Virus record (IMG/VR): IMGVR_UViG_3300003323_001282
Location: 1 to 39,424 of that record
Direction: 5' to 3' (one strand)
Origin: a virus
Length of the DNA stretch: 39,424 nucleotides
Below are positions 36,320-39,424 of this stretch, piece by piece; the first letter of the stretch is position 1, and the number at the start of each line of letters is the position of its first letter. Made by a program: the position numbers and the translations under genes. Below the pieces are notes generated by a model, which was not told the origin of the DNA, ran no database searches, and saw nothing but the letters and a program-made list of their open reading frames with translations.

Positions 36320-36359
36320 AAAAAATTGGGCGACGCCACTCCGTGAGTGATCGCCGCCC
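36320..36359 (-). terminator. Intrinsic terminator abutting the protease start codon
   Basis: Minus-strand GGGCG-GCG(A)TCACTC, loop ACG, GAGTGGCGTCGCCC form about 14 pairs with one bulge, followed by AATTTTTT; the next base is the A of the ATG at 36319. Transcripts of the lysis cassette must read through it. Confidence 0.75.
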
Positions 36360-36396
36360 TTTCGTTAGGGTATGGTCCGTCTTAGTTGTCCACAAC

Positions 36397-36424
36397 ATGA
36401 TACACCATGGATAGGTTGCGTCAA
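36397..36424 (-). promoter_or_regulatory. Promoter for the lysis cassette
   Basis: Minus-strand TTGACG (36424-36419), a 16-base spacer and TATCAT (36402-36397). Its -35 overlaps the -35 of the divergent plus-strand promoter, so the two likely compete. Confidence 0.6.
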
Positions 36425-36442
36425 ATACCGGCGGTGTATAAT
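36416..36442 (+). promoter_or_regulatory. Divergent promoter for plus-strand genes/RNA
   Basis: TTGCGT (36416-36421), a 15-base spacer and a perfect TATAAT (36437-36442). The transcript would start near 36449 and cover the long hairpin at 36472-36547. Confidence 0.55.
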
Positions 36443-36471
36443 CTAGGCGACAGCCCTTAGATCGTTGCAAC

Positions 36472-36547
36472 GGGGAAACCGCCCTCTAAGTCGGAGAAGC
36501 CGGGCTACTTGCAATGTTCGCCCCGGCGCTTCGAGGGCGGTTTCCCC
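36472..36547 (+). ncRNA. Long hairpin in the divergent intergenic region
   Basis: A perfect 15-base inverted repeat, GGGGAAACCGCCCTC (36472-36486) with GAGGGCGGTTTCCCC (36533-36547), continues with one mismatch (CTCTAAG/CTTCGAG) into an inner stem GCCGGG/CCCGGC (36499-36504 with 36522-36527). No T-run follows on either strand. Placed just after a TATAAT promoter, it is either a free structured RNA, a 5' leader element of the plus-strand genes or a protein-binding palindrome. Confidence 0.55.
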
Positions 36548-36607
36548 CTAACGTCACTTGTCGAGAATTATACGTGTGGTATGGTTGGTTTGTCAGGCAC
36601 TAATTAT

Positions 36608-37285
36608 ATGGAACACATGAAGAACGCAATCGCACTGCTCGCGGCCGTATCGCTCCTTTCGCCTTCCCTGGCCTCGGCGGCCTGGTGGAACCCTGTAGAC
36701 TGGTTCAACGTTCGGGTGAACGGTGTCGAGGAGGTCTCAACTGCCGCCGCGGACATGCCGCCGTCCTTCGAGGACGAGATGCCGCCGCAGGCATCGAATC
36801 CGATTGTTGGGACGAGGGTGGAGACCGTCTACGTCGACAACCCGTCCCTCTCGCTCCAGGTGCAGGCCCTCATGCAGGACAACAAGGAGCTGGGGGAGGA
36901 GCTGGCGCGTCTCAGGGCCGCATTGTCGAACGCGTCTTCGTGCAAGACGGATGAGGCGACTACGGCAACCCCTGATACTAAATCCGAACAGGATAGGCTA
37001 GAGAAGCTTGAGTCCATAGATTCTGACATACTCGATGCCATAGGTTACGTGCTTAGGTTCAAGCCCGTCGGATCGGACCTGTCTTCCAAAAAGACTGCCA
37101 TCAACCGTGCGCTCGCGTCCTACAGGATCGTAGACCCCAAGATGTCCCACCCCGACCTATCCCTCTCCCCCATGTACTCCCAGTCTTCGAACACGAGGTC
37201 GAGGACGGTGGCATATGGAGATGCCGCGTACTCAGACGTGTCCGAGCTGAAGGCGTACTTAGAGGACTATATAAGGTACAGGTAG
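36608..37285 (+). CDS. Exported coiled-coil protein, plus strand
   Basis: A 225-residue protein; a second ATG at 36617 is the likelier start because MKNAIALLAAVSLLSPSLAS is a clean Sec signal peptide ending before AAWWNPVDWFNVRV. The mature start WWNPxxWF is typical of small exported CPR proteins. A heptad region follows (SLQVQALMQDNKELGEELAR) and a helical C-terminal half (SIDSDILDAIGYVLRFKP). It lies outside the lytic operons, has its own direction and may be a lysogeny-expressed (moron) gene acting at the cell surface. Function unknown. Confidence 0.65.
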   Translation: MEHMKNAIALLAAVSLLSPSLASAAWWNPVDWFNVRVNGVEEVSTAAADMPPSFEDEMPPQASNPIVGTRVETVYVDNPSLSLQVQALMQDNKELGEELARLRAALSNASSCKTDEATTATPDTKSEQDRLEKLESIDSDILDAIGYVLRFKPVGSDLSSKKTAINRALASYRIVDPKMSHPDLSLSPMYSQSSNTRSRTVAYGDAAYSDVSELKAYLEDYIRYR

Positions 37286-37286
37286 G

Positions 37287-37511
37287 ATGTGGGTATTCGC
37301 TGGGTTAGTCTGCTTCCTGCTCGTCGTCGGATCGATGGTCAACGGGAAACCCGTTGATTTCGCGGTGAAGTCGCTGGTTGCCATGGGCGCTCTCGCCTTC
37401 CTGGCGTTCGTCCTGGCGAGCGCCCATACGATATGGAGCGACGCGACGAAAGGGGAATCGCCAGCCGTAGACTACCCTTCCGCACGGACGAGCCCTGATT
37501 TCGACTGGTGA
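37287..37511 (+). CDS. Small membrane protein, plus strand, 74 aa
   Basis: MWVFAGLVCFLLVVGSMVNG, then KPVDFAVKSLVAMGALAFLA and FVLASAHTIWSDATKG: two membrane segments and a polar tail. It begins one base after the exported coiled-coil gene, so the two form a unit. Two-span proteins of this size can be holins or immunity proteins. It meets the transglycosylase gene end-to-end with only 2 bases between the stop codons and no terminator. Confidence 0.6.
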   Translation: MWVFAGLVCFLLVVGSMVNGKPVDFAVKSLVAMGALAFLAFVLASAHTIWSDATKGESPAVDYPSARTSPDFDW

Positions 37512-37513
37512 TT

Positions 37514-39409
37514 CTACCTTCCCTCTGCCCTTTCGCGTATCTCGCCAGCGTAGAATCCTGGCTTGACCGCCTTCTTAGACCCGCGCGCCAGCTTGGTCAT
37601 CATTCCCTCCTGCAGGCCTCCCTGCAAGAACGACGCGGCCTTTGACTTGTTCGACGTGCCGAGCAGCCCCCTTCCCAGCGATTCGCCCGCCGCGGTTCCG
37701 ATCAATTCCCCCACCGGGCCGAGTCCAAGCGTCTCCGCGAGCTTGTTGCCGGCGAACGCGCTGATGGCTCTGCCCCCGACGCCCATCTCATTCCTGCCGA
37801 CGGCCTTCTCTAGGAGCTTCTGGTATGCTATCGCCGTGCCGTACTCCTTGTTGAAGTCGCTGGGAGCCCTCCCGAATATCGTCTCTCCTCCCTTTTCGAA
37901 CGCGTCCTCTATTATATTTTTGAACAGATGGCCAGAGGTCCTGTTGGCTATCCTCGAGGCAGAAGGGACCGCCGCGTCGAACTTAGAGGCGTTCCAAGCG
38001 TCCTTCTTCAGCCTCTGCACCTCCTTCATGGTCAGCACGTCGCCTTTTATCTTGCTCTGTATGTGGCTTATCTTCCTGTCCATCACAGACCTGACCGCGT
38101 CATACGTCTCCGGCTGGCCCGCGAACGTCTCGGCGAGCGCGTCCAGGCCCCTTATGACCTCTTCCTTGGGAACGGTCTGTGACGAGTTCTCCGTGGCGCG
38201 GTCTATCTGCTTCTCGAAGTCGTCAAGGACGTCCTGGTGCTTCGCCATCCTCTCTTCGGGGCTTCCGGTGACGCGCCTCTCCGCGCCATACCTCACCACG
38301 TCGCTGTCGGATATGTTCGCCGTCCTGTCCACGCTCGATTCCGGGGTGTTGAACACGTTGTCCTTTATGAGCTTACCCTTCTGAGTGGGGGTGAGGCGCA
38401 GGTTCGATTCTTCGATGCGCGCGGCCGCTTTCGACCTGATGCCCTTGGTCGCGTCTGCGGCCGCTGACTTCAGTCCGCCCGCGACGGATATAGGGTCAAT
38501 CGCCCTCCCTACGCTCGATACCGCCTCCCCCACGTCGGCGAGCTTACCGGCTTTTGACAGGGCGCCGAGCTTCGAAGCGGCAGCTCCGCCTCCCGTGACC
38601 GCGGTCGATGCGTCCAGCAAAGCGCCGACAGGGTCGTTGTACAGGGTGTCCTTTATCGCCTGTCCGCTGCCGTACCTGTCCTTGGCGTATCCTATGAGCG
38701 CGTCCGCGTACCTCTCCTGCTTCTGCTCGCCCGGTATGAGCTTCTGGGCGAACCCGACGCCGGTGCCTACGAGCGCTTTTCCGGTCTGGATCGGGTGGAC
38801 GATCGCCTCTACCGTGCTTCCTATGACGTTCGCCGCGCTCTTGCCGACGTTGCCGAGGAAGCCGCCGACGGTCTTCTGCCCCGTCTGTTGCGCGACGCCC
38901 TGCCTTCCGAGATCAACCGGGTAGGCGTTACCCGTGAGTCCCTCCGGCGTCTGGGCCGCCGTCGGCTGTCCCTTGAACTGGTGGTACGCCTGGGCGACCT
39001 TGGCGGCGTATGCGGGCACGTCGAATTCGACGCCCTTATCGTTGACGCCCTTGTACGACGGATCCTGATAGGCGTTCGCAGCGCCCTCTCCGGCGTTCCA
39101 CATCGAGGCGATCTGGCCCGGGTTGTAGCCCTTGTCCTTCCACTCCTTGACGCGCTTGTACGCGACCTCGTTCTGTTCCTCGGGGGTGGCCGATTCTATG
39201 GGCACGTCTCGGCCGAGGTACTGCTTCGAGTACCTCCTCCACGTCTCCGGCATGAACTGGTAGCCTCCGACCTCTCCGGACTTGCCTCGCGCCTGGAAGT
39301 TGCCATTGCTCTCCGTCTGCCTGATGGCCTTTGCCAGGTTAACCGCGTCCTGGTCGAGCTGGGGCGGCTGGTTGGGTGCCTGCAGAGTCCCTTGCTGTAA
39401 TGGGTTCAT
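37514..39409 (-). CDS. Internal virion protein with N-terminal transglycosylase domain
   Basis: A 631-residue protein. Residues about 20-135 form a lysozyme-like SLT domain: AKAIRQTESNGNFQ (catalytic Glu33), GEVGGYQFMPETWRRYSKQY and GQIASMWNAGEG. A linker and helical, Ala/Gly-rich regions follow (GKALVGTGVGFAQKLIPGEQ, AVTGGGAAASKLGALSKAGK). Then comes a charged middle (DDFEKQIDRATENSSQTVPK) and a Gly-rich C-terminus. Such proteins are ejected at infection and open the host peptidoglycan locally. Across the joined window ends it lies 5 bases after the partial gene at 1-1337, giving adjacent internal virion genes. The end meets the plus-strand pair. Confidence 0.8.
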   Translation of the reverse strand: MNPLQQGTLQAPNQPPQLDQDAVNLAKAIRQTESNGNFQARGKSGEVGGYQFMPETWRRYSKQYLGRDVPIESATPEEQNEVAYKRVKEWKDKGYNPGQIASMWNAGEGAANAYQDPSYKGVNDKGVEFDVPAYAAKVAQAYHQFKGQPTAAQTPEGLTGNAYPVDLGRQGVAQQTGQKTVGGFLGNVGKSAANVIGSTVEAIVHPIQTGKALVGTGVGFAQKLIPGEQKQERYADALIGYAKDRYGSGQAIKDTLYNDPVGALLDASTAVTGGGAAASKLGALSKAGKLADVGEAVSSVGRAIDPISVAGGLKSAAADATKGIRSKAAARIEESNLRLTPTQKGKLIKDNVFNTPESSVDRTANISDSDVVRYGAERRVTGSPEERMAKHQDVLDDFEKQIDRATENSSQTVPKEEVIRGLDALAETFAGQPETYDAVRSVMDRKISHIQSKIKGDVLTMKEVQRLKKDAWNASKFDAAVPSASRIANRTSGHLFKNIIEDAFEKGGETIFGRAPSDFNKEYGTAIAYQKLLEKAVGRNEMGVGGRAISAFAGNKLAETLGLGPVGELIGTAAGESLGRGLLGTSNKSKAASFLQGGLQEGMMTKLARGSKKAVKPGFYAGEIRERAEGR

Positions 39410-39424
39410 GGCTTTTACCAGTTA

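Noticed and set aside
36472-36547. The long inverted repeat as an intrinsic terminator or a protelomerase-type site
   Set aside because: No T-run on either strand, a large non-palindromic loop, and no protelomerase gene.
1-39424. CRISPR arrays, insertion sequences or alternative genetic code
   Set aside because: No regularly spaced direct repeats or transposase genes were seen, and TAA, TAG and TGA all end genes with proper stop-start spacing.

Overview
The window reads as an essentially complete genome of a temperate, podovirus-like tailed phage of about 39.4 kb. The two ends belong together. The minus-strand gene that runs off base 1 continues in frame through the right-hand end, reaches a TAA and is followed 5 bases later by the start codon of the gene at 39409. 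Both ends also carry the same 6 bases (cagtta). Nearly everything is on the minus strand, in tight operons with 1-38 base overlaps. Only two protein genes (36608-37511) are on the plus strand.

Host. No host gene is present, so this is inference. Most starts lack a Shine-Dalgarno and are preceded by A/T-rich sequence. ATA and AGG codons are heavily used in a GC-rich genome. A long exported protein carries seven copies of a 'GIGTTTP'-type repeat, and another exported protein has the mature start AAWWNPVDWF. I associate the last two with Candidate Phyla Radiation (Patescibacteria/Parcubacteria) proteins. A Patescibacteria host is my best guess, with moderate confidence.

Layout in the direction of minus-strand transcription. 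36319-35205 is a lysis cassette: a papain-like C1A protease overlapping a holin-like protein. 35001-33254 holds small genes, a candidate origin with a DnaA box, a tyrosine integrase and a small HTH protein, followed by a tRNA-Lys 3' half (33098-33146) that is probably attP. 32848-31062 is an accessory operon with a probable ssDNA-binding protein. 30810-30320 is an RNA cluster with tRNA-Gly(CCC), tRNA-Ile(UAU) and two tRNA-like elements. 29929-23253 holds about 26 very small genes (HNH nuclease, NinG-like nuclease, XRE regulator, zinc-finger and membrane microproteins). 23004-18227 carries a GroES and GroEL pair with the small and large terminase subunits. 18091-1 and then 39409-37514 is the late structural operon: portal, scaffold, major capsid protein, head proteins, fibres, tail adaptor and nozzle, and two large internal virion proteins, one with a transglycosylase domain.

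How it works together. The phage would enter with the help of its transglycosylase, then integrate at a tRNA-Lys gene or replicate with host machinery, since I see no polymerase, helicase or primase gene. It would assemble heads with its own two-part chaperonin and lyse through holin plus cysteine protease. Four transcription units (portal, 23004 gene, integrase, C1A protease) share one architecture: a promoter, a structured leader, an intrinsic-terminator hairpin and then the start codon within 0-18 bases. This suggests attenuation or antitermination as a general control. That pattern, the GroEL/ES pair, the protease-holin pair and the odd tRNA-like RNAs are the parts most worth following up.
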